64,000 nt of DNA. Origin: JABDBE01 sp049585795 (GTDB taxonomy: Bacteria; Acidobacteriota; Terriglobia; Terriglobales; Acidobacteriaceae). The translations under genes were made by a program, and so were the position numbers. Below the pieces are notes generated by a model. The model searched no databases. It was not told the origin of the DNA and saw only the letters and a list, made by a program, of their open reading frames with translations. Where the stretch lies: contig JBAVAQ010000112.1 in the NCBI GenBank assembly GCA_049585795.1, positions 124,001 to 188,000 of the forward strand, read 5' to 3'. This document shows, piece after piece, positions 51,598 through 61,220 of the stretch (position 1 is its first letter; the number at the start of each line of letters is the position of its first letter).

Positions 51598-51906
51598 CTA
51601 ACCAGCAGACACGCCGACTGCGGAAAACATCCCCAGCCTATTCTCTTCTTTTTGCCGCACGATGAGGTCGGAAAGTTTTTCAAGGGTGCGAAAATTTTCC
51701 ATCTCAAAATGTTCCAGGTCGATCTGAACATGGAAGTTCTGTTCCAGGAAGAGCAGTAACTCCACAAACCGTTGCGAGTCCAAAACGCCGGTATCGAAAA
51801 GATCTGTGTCCTCCGACGGAACTTGCAGGTGCATTACGTCGCGAAATAGTGATCCAAGTCGGGTTTGAATGGTTTTTGAATCGGCGTTTATCAGAATAGA
51901 TTTCAT
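51598..51906 (-). CDS. Stand-alone acyl carrier protein
   Basis: 102 residues. The phosphopantetheine site is in TGVLDSQRFVELLLFLEQNF, where the DSQ serine is the expected attachment point, preceded by the ACP helix (TIQTRLGSLFRDVMHLQVPS). Longer than a fatty-acid ACP (about 80 aa), as in D-alanyl or natural-product carrier proteins. No synthase or adenylation gene adjoins. It is 88 nt behind a formyltransferase gene in the same direction, so the two may act together on a carrier-bound substrate. Confidence 0.88.
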   Translation of the reverse strand: MKSILINADSKTIQTRLGSLFRDVMHLQVPSEDTDLFDTGVLDSQRFVELLLFLEQNFHVQIDLEHFEMENFRTLEKLSDLIVRQKEENRLGMFSAVGVSAG

Positions 51907-51993
51907 GACTTATCAGATCTTCACGAGCAACGGCCCCGGAATACGAACCGGTGATCTGTGCCCGGCTACTCCCGCCAGACCGGAATCCCCGCG

Positions 51994-52917
51994 CTAGTCG
52001 ACGAGGCGGTCGCCCGGACTCAGGAGTTCGCGCGCAGCCACGTACTTACCCTCTACAAGCAATTTCGCCACCAAAACCCATTCGTCCTGGCAGGCTACCT
52101 GGATGCCTGAAGCGACTGACTCGCCAACCGTTCCAGGGGGCACGCTCGACGACTGTCCGGTGAGGCCCGCTTTCACGAGTGCAATTTCTTGCACACCGAA
52201 ACGGGTACGGGGATGTCCCCAGGGCGAAGAAAAAGGATAGTAATCACACGCCCGCACAAAGTTCACGATCCGGGACGCCGGCCATGACCACGATAGCCGG
52301 CCTTGCTCGGGCACTTCCCTTCCGAAGTATTCACGCCCGCCGGGGTCTTGTGCCAGCAGCGGTATCTTGGCCGGATCCGCACCCGCGACCTCGAGCAATC
52401 GCAGCATAAGCGCAACTCCCTCATTGACGCACTTGAAACTCAGTGACAGCGCCGTTTCGTCATCCGCGATGGGGAAAATTGTCTGGTACACGATCGGTCC
52501 GGCATCAATTTCCGGATCTATTTTGTGTATGGTCACGCCGTGAGTCGGCTCGCCGCGATAGAGCGCCCAACTGACCGCGTTCAGACCCGCATAGCGCGGC
52601 AACGGCCCCGGATGCAAGTTGTAAGCACCCAGCCTCGGTGCCGCCAACACTTCGCGGTTGATCACGTAAAGCGAATGGACATTCAGCAGGATGTCCACTT
52701 GCGCCGAGCGCAGGCGTCCGGCAAGCTCGGGATCTTTTACCAGCTCTGCCGGCCAAGTTTCAAATCCCAGATTGCGAGCTACATTCCATGCGCTGGCGCC
52801 CGCAAAACCAGCTTTGGGAGGCGCAGCCAGAACCGCAACCAGACGATGGCTGCTCGCGGCAAGCGCCCGCAACATCTGCAAACCCGCTGACTCCTCCGCA
52901 GCCAGAACGACATTCAT
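51994..52917 (-). CDS. Formyltransferase-family protein (Fmt-like)
   Basis: 307 residues from ATG 52917; the frame upstream to 52962 is unlikely. The formyl-THF-dependent catalytic signature is clear: NLHPGPLPRYAGLNAVSWAL with the conserved His, then HKIDPEIDAGPIVYQ with the catalytic Asp region. A C-terminal beta domain (RIVNFVRACDYYPFSSPWGH) follows as in methionyl-tRNA formyltransferase, but the sequence differs from fmt, so it is probably a sugar-nucleotide or carrier-substrate formyltransferase. Pairing with an ACP gene favours a biosynthetic role. It is 344 bp from the NUDIX gene, separated by a family A repeat. Confidence 0.85.
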   Translation of the reverse strand: MNVVLAAEESAGLQMLRALAASSHRLVAVLAAPPKAGFAGASAWNVARNLGFETWPAELVKDPELAGRLRSAQVDILLNVHSLYVINREVLAAPRLGAYNLHPGPLPRYAGLNAVSWALYRGEPTHGVTIHKIDPEIDAGPIVYQTIFPIADDETALSLSFKCVNEGVALMLRLLEVAGADPAKIPLLAQDPGGREYFGREVPEQGRLSWSWPASRIVNFVRACDYYPFSSPWGHPRTRFGVQEIALVKAGLTGQSSSVPPGTVGESVASGIQVACQDEWVLVAKLLVEGKYVAARELLSPGDRLVD

Positions 52918-53260
52918 TTGGTTAAAGACGCGCAACATCGCAACCGCATTCATCAATAACACGGATTGTCTCGCAGTGCCAGAGACTCCGGTTGTTGCGG
53001 CAGAAAGGAAATGCAGGTTGTGGTGCTCATCTCCTGCGTTTTTGCAAGAGGCAAAACGCAGCTCGTCAGGATGACATCAGGCGGCAGTAGACTTTTTTTT
53101 CAAGAAAGGTTCGCCAAACGTTATCCGGAATCCGGTTTTACCCGGGCGAAGCACGCAGAGGGCATAGAAATGCTATCGATAACGTCCACCGCCTGGCTGT
53201 CTCGCAAGCAAAAGAGCAAAGCCCTTCTCCGCGATGAAGAGGTGGGCTGGAGCAGACGAG
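52918..53260. other. Intergenic region with a family A repeat
   Basis: 343 bp. A family A element lies at 53027-53078: CTGCGTTTTTGCAAGAGG, CAAAACGCAG, then GTCAGGATGACATCA. The rest holds no gene that I can support. Confidence 0.55.
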
Positions 53261-53716
53261 CTAGACGGCTCCAACGCTCAACACTTTTTCAACAATTGGG
53301 AATTGACTCCTGAGAATGTCGAAGCGCAGATCGGAGATCGCTACCCATTCGGGATCGCCTTCCCATGATCCGCGTAGCTGCCCAATCGCTTGAGCGCGGA
53401 ATACGGAAATATTGCAAGGAACATCCGCTGCACTGTAATAGCGCAAGGCCAGCTCGATCGCAGTTAATTGGAGACCGGTCTCTTCGGCCACCTCGCGCTG
53501 CAGCGCTTGCTCGTCCGACTCCCAAGGCATCGCCAAGCCACCGGGAAAGGAAAATCCGCGGCCATCGTTCCGACGAATGGCCAGATAATGCTGTCCTTGC
53601 GGGATGACCGCCACGGAAGCTCGAAGCGTCCCGAAGAACGGGAAGCGCCGGTAGACTCCCAAGCCAAGGCGCGACACGCACCAGAATGCACGTCTTCGAA
53701 TTGCCAGGAGTGTCAT
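53261..53716 (-). CDS. NUDIX hydrolase
   Basis: 151 residues. A complete Nudix box is present (G-x5-E-x7-REVAEETGL, within GGLAMPWESDEQALQREVAE). An unusual N-terminal stretch (TLLAIRRRAFWCVSRLGLGV) precedes the fold and may be an amphipathic membrane-association helix. Enzymes of this family hydrolyse nucleoside diphosphates linked to another group. Upstream of and co-directional with the formyltransferase-ACP pair, but 344 bp apart. The exact substrate cannot be told. Confidence 0.9.
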   Translation of the reverse strand: MTLLAIRRRAFWCVSRLGLGVYRRFPFFGTLRASVAVIPQGQHYLAIRRNDGRGFSFPGGLAMPWESDEQALQREVAEETGLQLTAIELALRYYSAADVPCNISVFRAQAIGQLRGSWEGDPEWVAISDLRFDILRSQFPIVEKVLSVGAV

Positions 53717-53808
53717 GCGGGTGAGCCCGCGACCGGTGGTAAAATAGCGGCCGCTCTCCAGTATCTTCTCATCGCAACTGGAGAGCGGAAACCATGATTG
53801 CCGTGGAT

Positions 53809-55098
53809 TTATTGAGACTCCAAGAATAGTGGTTTGGGGCCGATCTTCAATGGGCCGGAAATCGGATTAGAGCCGCCCGCTACATCCCGGAATTTCTTGA
53901 ATGATCCCTTTGGAGTGTAATCCTTCTCGCCGGATTCGTTCCACACCACCAGTGCTTCCTTCCCGTCGGCCTTGGTAAAGTTACAGGTCCATACCGAACC
54001 ATCGGGAGAACACGGTTTAGTCATGGTGGAACCGACCATCCAGTTAAATACCTCGCGATAAGCTCGGGCGGCAGGGGTGGAAGTCCGGGAATCCCGATCG
54101 TAGAGCTTGCCGACAGCGCCGTCGTTCCAGGCGTACCAGTAGAGCCTCTGCACCCCCTCAGACCAATGCACAAGATAAAACTGCGCCAGGAACGCCGCCT
54201 GCGAATCCTCGTCGGCAACGCCTCTGCCTTTCTTCGCGTTGCCCCAACTGGCCTCGGTATCGTACGTGGGTTTCGACTCCTGATGGTACTTGGCCAGGAT
54301 TTTGCGAAACTCGGCGTAATACTGGACGAAATCCGTCGCAGGCCCACGCTGGGTGTAACCGTGGAAAGCGATGCCGTCCGCACAGTCGCCGCCGCCAGCC
54401 GCCAGCCAATCCTCCATGAACTGACGAAACTTGGGAAATTCCAAACCTGAGGGAGGGGTCAGCAAAATTGCGTCGGGATCAAGGTTGTGAATGATCTCCT
54501 TGGCGTCACGCCCCATACGCAACAGTTGAGGGATGGTTCCGGACCACATTTTCGGCAGATAGGGCTCATTCCAGAGCTCATAAATCTTGATGTGAATGCC
54601 GTGATTATTCTTGCTGTGAGTAACGATTGCAGTGACGAAGTCTTTCCAGTATTGATCGGGACCGGAGCCATCTGGCTTCAGGTCCTTGGGCGGGGCACAC
54701 TGGCCCGGACCGTAGTTGCAGTCCATACTTGGCTGGCTGGAAGCGAACTCTGGAACACGCCCGAAGGTATAGAGAACGTCGTCAACATTGTGTTCCTTCA
54801 GATCCGAAAACCATTTGTCAACCTGATCCCAATCATACTTCCCGGGGGCAGTATTGATTTGTGCCCACCCGGTCGCGGCATCCCACATGCGAAAGCTGCC
54901 GAACGGGATATCCGGCCATGGTTCCGACTTTCTTGGCCAAACATGCCGATGCATGCCGAAAAACGTGCGCGGCACCGGCCCGGCTGAGGGATGAGGCTGG
55001 TCACTGGCAAGCACAACGTCTGCAGGCAACGCTCCAGAGACCCAGAGCATGCATAGCGCCGATAGTATCAGCAAAATGGGGAAGAGAATTCGTTTCAT
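53809..55098 (-). CDS. Exported clan GH-A glycoside hydrolase, paralogue of the 47586 gene
   Basis: 429 residues from ATG 55098; an in-frame upstream region to 55203 was rejected. A signal peptide or anchor (ILFPILLILSALCMLWVSGA) precedes a (beta/alpha)8 barrel with ELWNEPYLPK (acid/base E178), GIAFHGYTQRGPATDFVQYY and TEASWG (nucleophile E282). It shares the whole architecture with the gene at 47586, including the closing Cys residues (CSPDGSVWTCNF). The two therefore form a duplicated pair. Substrate unknown; a beta-xylosidase/mannanase-type specificity is typical of related families. Confidence 0.88.
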   Translation of the reverse strand: MKRILFPILLILSALCMLWVSGALPADVVLASDQPHPSAGPVPRTFFGMHRHVWPRKSEPWPDIPFGSFRMWDAATGWAQINTAPGKYDWDQVDKWFSDLKEHNVDDVLYTFGRVPEFASSQPSMDCNYGPGQCAPPKDLKPDGSGPDQYWKDFVTAIVTHSKNNHGIHIKIYELWNEPYLPKMWSGTIPQLLRMGRDAKEIIHNLDPDAILLTPPSGLEFPKFRQFMEDWLAAGGGDCADGIAFHGYTQRGPATDFVQYYAEFRKILAKYHQESKPTYDTEASWGNAKKGRGVADEDSQAAFLAQFYLVHWSEGVQRLYWYAWNDGAVGKLYDRDSRTSTPAARAYREVFNWMVGSTMTKPCSPDGSVWTCNFTKADGKEALVVWNESGEKDYTPKGSFKKFRDVAGGSNPISGPLKIGPKPLFLESQ

Positions 55099-55554
55099 CG
55101 CGATGCGTGGCTCCTGGGAATTCACTCGCTTGCAAACCGGCCCGGCGTTGGATCGCTGACCTCGAGATGGCAAGCAAGATGATTGGTAACGGGACGATGA
55201 CATGGTACGTCACTCGGAGCAAACCCGTCAGCGAGAGCAAAGTTGCATAGCTGAGAAAAATGGACTCGCTCAGCCCGAGCTAGACTCGAAATGGCAGACA
55301 GCACTATTGCGGATCGCAGGAAGGTTCGCGATCTGGTAGAGACTCTGGCGACCCACCCTTTCCGCACAGAACGCGGAAAAGGGTGGGGCACCCAAACTAT
55401 ACAATATACCTGCGTGCTAGAGGGCGAGTTCAAAGGGCCGCACCTCGCTTGCTGCACGCCAGCTATTCTAATTCTGACCGCACGATTGAGCGCCCGCCCC
55501 TTGCGAAAAAACCGCAAGGAGCGGGGTACCCGAACACCCGGTCGCGAACTCCGC
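55099..55554. other. Intergenic region with a family B palindrome
   Basis: 456 bp without a gene. It contains a family B element at 55349-55392 with arms CCCACCCTTTCCGC and GCGGAAAAGGGTGGGG followed by CACCC. The rest is unremarkable. Confidence 0.6.
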
Positions 55555-57798
55555 CTACTTCTTTTGTAGCGGGGCGGTGCCCAGCGGTACTTCGCGGATG
55601 CGATTGTTTCCCTGGTCAGCGATCAGCAGGTTGCCGTTGGCATCGACCGACAGTCCGGAGTTGTCCAGCGTGGCCTCGGTGGCTGGACCACCATCGCCTG
55701 CGAATCCTTGCTTGCCGGGATGCAGGATGTTGCCCGCGACCGTCGTGATGATTCCGGTGGTGATGTCGATCTTACGCACCACCTGGTACACGCCACCTCC
55801 GATGTAGAGATTTCCCGCTGGATCAAACGCGACCTGGAAAGGACGTTCCATAGCAGCTTGGAGCGCGGGTCCGCCATCGCCGCTATCGGCACTTTTTCCG
55901 TCGAGCGCGAAGGTTACGATATCGCCGACGGGTGCGGTCGAACCGCCGCAGCCGTTGGCTACAACCAGCACGCAGCGAATGCGGCTGTTGTAGCTGTCGG
56001 CGATGTAGACGTTGCCGGAGGCGTCGACGGCAACTCCATACGGATGCTTTAGCAGCGCTAGGTTAGCCGGACCGTTGTCGCCCTTGAAACCTGCAACTCC
56101 GGTTCCCGCAAACGCGCTTATCATGCCAGAAGTATCGACTTTGCGAACGCGGTTTTCGACAGGGTCCGCGATGTAGACGTTCCCCGCCGCGTCGACAGCT
56201 GTAGTGGTCGGCGAATTCAGCTGCGCCTGGGTAGCGGGTCCGCCATCGCCGCAAATAAGGCCCGCTTCCAGAAAGCAGGTGGTTCCATCCCCCGCAATAG
56301 TCGTGATCGTGCCGCTAGCGACTTCCCGGATGACGATGTTGCCAGTATCTGCGATGAAAATATCGCCAGCACCATCTACGGTCACGCCCAGGGGATTGTT
56401 CAGCCTGGCGCTGGTGGCCGCTCCGCCATCCCCGGTCCAGCCGACGTCGCCAGTGCCGACTACGGTAGAGATCGTCCCGGAGCTGACTCCACGAATTCGA
56501 TTGTTGGCGGCGTCGGCTATGTAGTAGTGGCGTGTGCCAGCCCACACCACGGCATTGGGATTAGCCAAGGTTGCGTAGGTCTTGGCAGGACCTCCGTCGC
56601 CGCCCAAACCGCCTCCGGCGATGGTATTGATCTTGCGATCCATGACCACGCGAACCCGCTGGTTCCCGGTGTCGGAGATAATCAGATTGCCGACAGCGTC
56701 TAAAGAGATCCCATAGGGGGTGTCCAGTTCAGCCTGCGAATCAACCCCGCCGTCACCCGCGAATCCTTGCACGCCCGTACCTGTGACCGTCGCCATATTG
56801 TTCGTGCCAAAATTGGCGACCCGGATCCGGTTATCCGAGCTGTCCGCAATGTAGAGCACCTTCCCGGTGCTGTCCAAAGCTATGCCTCGGGGATTTCTGA
56901 ACGATACTCCGTTGAGCGGCCCGCCATCTCCACACTTCTGGGTAGGGGCAGGGCAGGGTCTTCCAGCGGTCTTCCACCCGACGACGGTAGTGATGATTCC
57001 AGTGCTGAGGTCCACCATTCGGATTCGTTGGTCCTTCGTGTCACCGATATATAGGTGGCCTGCATTGTCCGCAGCTACCCCGGTCGGAAGGTCCAATTGC
57101 GCGGCTGGCCCAGGCCCAGTATCGCCACACTTGTAGTTTGGCCCATTGCAAATATAGCCATTGCCCGCAAGTGTGCTGATAAACCCGGTGGCAGCCTTGA
57201 CTTCGCGAACCTTCTCGATTCCGGTGTCGGCAATAAAGATGTTGCCCGCGCTATCTACCGCCAACCCCTGCGGATTTCCGAGCTCCGCTGAAGTGGCTGG
57301 CCCGCCATCTCCACACGAACTGATGCGGTCACAACTCTTGCCGTCCCCCGCAACCGTGGTAATGTTGCCGCTGATGTCGATCTTGCGGATGCGGTTGTTT
57401 CCCCAATCCGAGAAGTAAAGATTTCCCTGTGCGTCCATCGCGGCTCCGTTAGCGGCGCCGATGAGCGCCTTGCTCGCCGGCCCGCCGTCGCCCGAGAATC
57501 CGTGATAACCCTTGCCCGCAATAACATTCAACTGCGTTCCAGTGACCTCGAGCATGTAGTAGCTGTAAGGAGCAGTGAGGTAGATGTCGCCGCTGGTGTC
57601 TGCGACCGCTGAAGTGGGCCCAGCTATATCGGCGGATATCGCGACCGGGTTGGGCTTAGCTCCGCCCGCGATCGTCTCGATGATGTTGGTTTGGGCGGTC
57701 GCCGTGGAGGCGAACAGAGTGGCGACGCAACACAGTGTCATCAACCACAACTTTGGTTCTGAGAAAGTCGAAATCAGAGTCGAACGAGTGAGATTCAT
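55555..57798 (-). CDS. Exported NHL-repeat beta-propeller protein, paralogue of the 49073 gene
   Basis: 747 residues, with a signal peptide (LWLMTLCCVATLFASTATA, cleavage before QTNI) and GGAGG before the ATG. The mature part is built of the same NHL units as the 49073 protein (for example AQGNLYFSDWGNNRIRKIDI, AGNVYIADPVENRVRKVDTS, SGNVYIADSYNSRIRCVLVV). The near-identical ending (NNRIREVP) and CGG-rich blade positions show duplication of an ancestral gene. No catalytic motif. It stands beside a GH-A enzyme as its paralogue does. Confidence 0.9.
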   Translation of the reverse strand: MNLTRSTLISTFSEPKLWLMTLCCVATLFASTATAQTNIIETIAGGAKPNPVAISADIAGPTSAVADTSGDIYLTAPYSYYMLEVTGTQLNVIAGKGYHGFSGDGGPASKALIGAANGAAMDAQGNLYFSDWGNNRIRKIDISGNITTVAGDGKSCDRISSCGDGGPATSAELGNPQGLAVDSAGNIFIADTGIEKVREVKAATGFISTLAGNGYICNGPNYKCGDTGPGPAAQLDLPTGVAADNAGHLYIGDTKDQRIRMVDLSTGIITTVVGWKTAGRPCPAPTQKCGDGGPLNGVSFRNPRGIALDSTGKVLYIADSSDNRIRVANFGTNNMATVTGTGVQGFAGDGGVDSQAELDTPYGISLDAVGNLIISDTGNQRVRVVMDRKINTIAGGGLGGDGGPAKTYATLANPNAVVWAGTRHYYIADAANNRIRGVSSGTISTVVGTGDVGWTGDGGAATSARLNNPLGVTVDGAGDIFIADTGNIVIREVASGTITTIAGDGTTCFLEAGLICGDGGPATQAQLNSPTTTAVDAAGNVYIADPVENRVRKVDTSGMISAFAGTGVAGFKGDNGPANLALLKHPYGVAVDASGNVYIADSYNSRIRCVLVVANGCGGSTAPVGDIVTFALDGKSADSGDGGPALQAAMERPFQVAFDPAGNLYIGGGVYQVVRKIDITTGIITTVAGNILHPGKQGFAGDGGPATEATLDNSGLSVDANGNLLIADQGNNRIREVPLGTAPLQKK

Positions 57799-57974
57799 GG
57801 TGCCTCCAAAGACGTAAAATATTGCGGCAAACTCGGTATGAGGCCCGACAACGGGGATACTTAGTTCATGCAGCCCGGTGATTCTACACTGAAGTCATTT
57901 ACCCAAGCGAGCAAAAAATCGCGTTTTCCCTGCGATTTTCGCGGCTCCCAGGGCTCCTCTGGAGCCAGAAAGTA

Positions 57975-58766
57975 CTAGGGGCGTTTGGCCATAAGCTGGC
58001 GCGTGTCACTGTGCAAGTGCAAGGGTTTGCGGTATGGCGGTTCGATTTCGTAGGTCGAAAAGCCTAGCGAGCCGAGGAGATCGCACACGGCAAACGGATC
58101 GACTCCCAGGTCCGGATGGATGTCCATCAGTAAGAGAATGTCGCGATTCGCTTTCAGCGTCTCGACGGCCCCCCGCAGCACGGCAATCTCCGCGCCCTCA
58201 ACGTCGATTTTTATGACGTCGACCCGATTCGATCCCGTCTCCTGCAGCACGGAATCCAAGGTTCTCTTGGTAATCGGAATGATTCCGCAGTTGCGGTTGG
58301 GCATGGCTTCCATCAAGGTATGCCAACCGCTCTGCTTGCCTAAAAACAATCGACTCTGTTCGTTGGCGTCCGCCAGCGCGGCTTCGTATAGGACAATATT
58401 CTTATAGCCGTTCAATTCGATGCTCTTGCGAATCCAGTGACAATTGGTCGGCTCAGGCTCAAAGGAGAGAACTCTTCCCTTCTCCCCCACGATCTGGGCT
58501 GCGAGGAGCCCAAAGTCTCCTTTGTTGGCACCGACATCGATGAAGGTCATGCCCGGTTTAAGCAGAGCCAGGACAGCCCGGTGCTTTTGCACTTCAAAGC
58601 GACCTACCACCCGGGCCAGCATCATGGGGGATTCACTGATGTTGAGAAAAATTTGTCCCCCTGGAACTTTGTACGGTTTGTAACGGTTTGGAATAATGGG
58701 TTTAACGATTCGCCAAAGCGTCATGCGGTTTGGACGAATCGGTTTGATGAGCTCAGAGAGAGTCAT
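57975..58766 (-). CDS. FkbM-family SAM-dependent methyltransferase
   Basis: 263 residues from ATG 58766 (GGAGGG 5 nt upstream; the frame extends to 58802). The Rossmann methyltransferase motif FIDVGANKGDFGLLAAQIVG is followed by LSFEPEPTNCHWIRKSIELN, and the FkbM core by DVIKIDVEGAEIAVLRGA, where the Asp-Glu pair matches the family. Such enzymes O-methylate sugars or polyketides. It lies between the NHL and phosphoesterase genes in the same direction, so it may belong to their cluster. Substrate unknown. Confidence 0.92.
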   Translation of the reverse strand: MTLSELIKPIRPNRMTLWRIVKPIIPNRYKPYKVPGGQIFLNISESPMMLARVVGRFEVQKHRAVLALLKPGMTFIDVGANKGDFGLLAAQIVGEKGRVLSFEPEPTNCHWIRKSIELNGYKNIVLYEAALADANEQSRLFLGKQSGWHTLMEAMPNRNCGIIPITKRTLDSVLQETGSNRVDVIKIDVEGAEIAVLRGAVETLKANRDILLLMDIHPDLGVDPFAVCDLLGSLGFSTYEIEPPYRKPLHLHSDTRQLMAKRP

Positions 58767-58857
58767 TTCTCCCTCCGAAAAGCTGCCCTGGGCAGAACAC
58801 AAGTGACTCGAATGGCTCGCGGTCGGATCGGCATAGTTTTTCTCTGATGGAGACTCC

Positions 58858-61065
58858 TTACGTACCCGTGCCCGTCAAGGACACGATTTGCGGGCTGGTC
58901 TGGTCACTGTCACTGACGTTGAGCGAGCCACCGCGAACCCCCGTTTGCTTTGGCGTAAACGTAACCGTGACGGAGCATTGGCCTTGTTTTGGAATGCTGG
59001 CTCCACAGGTGTTGGTCTGGGAGTAATCCCCGCTGGGAAGAATCTGGCCAAAGTTCAATGCGTAGTTAATCGTGTTCGTCAGTTGGATTGTGAGGTGCTT
59101 GCTGCTCCCCACGGCTACGTCGCCAAAATTGAGCTTCATGGGTTTGAGGACCACCGAGGTTCCAGTGCCCGTGAGCCTCCCCATTTGCGGACTCGCAGCG
59201 TCATTGTCCCATACCGCGATATTTCCGTCGCGATATCCCTCCCCGGTCGGCGTAAATACCACGTTGATGGTGCAACTGCCGCCGGCGGTTACACTGCCGC
59301 CACAATTGTCGGTCTCAGAGTAGTCGCCAATCATTTGAATCTTCGTAATGTTTAACGTGGACTGACTAGTATTGGTGAGGGTGACCGGCTTCGTAGCCTG
59401 CGTTCCAATCGGCACTCCTGGAGTGAGGCTAAATGCCAAGCCAGGATAGAAAATGGGTAAATCAACCATCGTGCCCGTCCCCACCAGCTTTACCATTTGC
59501 GGACTGCTGGGGTCCGTATCCGTCAGGGTCAGTACTCCGTCTTGAGACCCGGCCGCGGTGGGATCGAAAGTCACGTTCACTACACAGATTTGCCCGGGCG
59601 CAATGGTCTTGATGCATTGCTGCGAGGCTGTGTAAGGTCCGGTCGCCTTTATGCTCTGCACCGTCAAAGGACTCGTCCCCCAGTTCGTGATTTGCATGCG
59701 GTCGTTGCGCTTGGAATTGACCAGTAAGGTCCCGAAATGCATTTCCGTCGCCGAGGCAACTGGGCAGGCCCGCGGAGTCAAGACGAAGGGAGGTATCGGC
59801 GTCTGATTGAAATTAAAGCTGTCCGTCATGTCATTCGCGTTGGCGTCACGCTTGGTCAAGGGAGGCAGTCCGAAAGCCTCCTCCATAAATTTCAGCACCG
59901 ACGAGAACTCGTAAAATGTGTGAGAAACCTTACCGGCGATGGCATAAGGAGAAATAATCACTGCCGGAACCCGAATACCCAATCCGAAACGATCCTTCGT
60001 GGGCGGGTAAACGTGGTCATAGAATCCTCCCCAGTCATCCCACACCAGAAAGACCACGGTGGAATTCCATTGATCGATGGGTCCCTGCATAATCGCGTTG
60101 ATCTGCTCCACACTCCAGTTCTCGCCGTCACAGGTGCTGGCGGGCGGATGCTCGCTTTCAGCTCCGGCGACGATCCAGGATACCGCAGGCAGTTGCCCGT
60201 TCTGGGCGTCGATCGCAAATTGAGTGGGGGGAACCACGTTCGTCTCCCATTGGCCCGAATTCCGAATGTGATTGATGGCGTCATAGGTGGACATCACGTA
60301 ACCGCGGTCGCCCTCTGGAGGCGCGTAATACTTCCAGCTCACTCCCTTATTGTTCAGCGTGTCAGCCATGGTTTGAATATCGAAACAAGGGAACACATTC
60401 GAAATGGCGCCATTCCCCGCCATCACCGGCACTGTGACTTTTGAACCGGCGTCGCATCCCCAACTTCCTTTTCCGCCGTCGCCACCAGTTGGAATCTCTA
60501 GGGTGCCGGCGCCGTTGGCCGCGATAGTGTAAAGGTGGTTGGGAAAACTGGCTCCATCCATCGAGGCGAACATGTGATCGGCCAGCACGAACTTCTGCGC
60601 ATAAGTCCAATAGTTGGGAATATCCGCCGGAGTCATCTGGACATACGACATGAACTCGCCGTTCTCGTTGGTCTTGTGGATCAGGTCAAAGCGATCCATC
60701 TTGCCCCCATCCACCAAGTTCAGAAAGCCTTGGCGAGTGTGATCTTGGTCATGCGGCGTAATATCGGGAGATCGCCATAGCGGAATCGTCTGGCCGGTCG
60801 AGATCTTTCCGGTAGTCGCACCGTCGGCACCAGGAAACTGACCGAAGTAGTGATCGAAACTCCGGTTTTCCTTGATGATAAAAACTACATGCTGGATTTT
60901 GGTGATGCCGGCGGGGGGCTTTTGCGACTGACTCGGCTCGCCTGGCGGTGGAAGGGCGTTGGCCGAAATGCCAGCAAAGGCAACCACCAAAGCAATCAAT
61001 ATCGAAGCGCGCGGCGCAACCATCTGTCCGTTCGTGCCTACTTTAGCCATCTTCGTAATCCACAT
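58858..61065 (-). CDS. Exported PF04185 phosphoesterase with HYDIN/ASH-like tail
   Basis: 735 residues from ATG 61065 (GGAGG 5 nt upstream). A signal region (APRASILIALVVAFAGISAN) precedes a phosphoesterase core (IQHVVFIIKENRSFDHYFGQ; VWDDWGGFYDHVYPPTKDRF; AGKVSHTFYEFSSVLKFMEE). From about 420 on come three ASH/HYDIN-like choice-of-anchor-D repeats of about 105 residues (for example MKLNFGDVAVGSSKHLTIQL, KQGQCSVTVTFTPKQTGVRG, SDQTSPQIVSLTGTGT). These all-beta repeats are binding modules of secreted proteins. Substrate unknown. Paralogue of the gene at 61221. Confidence 0.92.
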   Translation of the reverse strand: MWITKMAKVGTNGQMVAPRASILIALVVAFAGISANALPPPGEPSQSQKPPAGITKIQHVVFIIKENRSFDHYFGQFPGADGATTGKISTGQTIPLWRSPDITPHDQDHTRQGFLNLVDGGKMDRFDLIHKTNENGEFMSYVQMTPADIPNYWTYAQKFVLADHMFASMDGASFPNHLYTIAANGAGTLEIPTGGDGGKGSWGCDAGSKVTVPVMAGNGAISNVFPCFDIQTMADTLNNKGVSWKYYAPPEGDRGYVMSTYDAINHIRNSGQWETNVVPPTQFAIDAQNGQLPAVSWIVAGAESEHPPASTCDGENWSVEQINAIMQGPIDQWNSTVVFLVWDDWGGFYDHVYPPTKDRFGLGIRVPAVIISPYAIAGKVSHTFYEFSSVLKFMEEAFGLPPLTKRDANANDMTDSFNFNQTPIPPFVLTPRACPVASATEMHFGTLLVNSKRNDRMQITNWGTSPLTVQSIKATGPYTASQQCIKTIAPGQICVVNVTFDPTAAGSQDGVLTLTDTDPSSPQMVKLVGTGTMVDLPIFYPGLAFSLTPGVPIGTQATKPVTLTNTSQSTLNITKIQMIGDYSETDNCGGSVTAGGSCTINVVFTPTGEGYRDGNIAVWDNDAASPQMGRLTGTGTSVVLKPMKLNFGDVAVGSSKHLTIQLTNTINYALNFGQILPSGDYSQTNTCGASIPKQGQCSVTVTFTPKQTGVRGGSLNVSDSDQTSPQIVSLTGTGT

Positions 61066-61162
61066 CTTTTCCTCCAAAGAGGGAATTTAGTACATCTCGA
61101 ACTTGCGATACGACGAATGGTTCCCACGGCTCGCTTCCCTTTCAGTCGCGAGAATTCCATCG

Positions 61163-61182
61163 TTATCATTATCATTATCATT
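61163..61182. repeat. Hexanucleotide microsatellite
   Basis: Three copies of TTATCA plus TT, between the two HYDIN-tail phosphoesterase genes. Confidence 0.6.
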
Positions 61183-61220
61183 CTTTCTCCAGGTCCACAC
61201 ATGACGCAGCCGCGGCCCCA

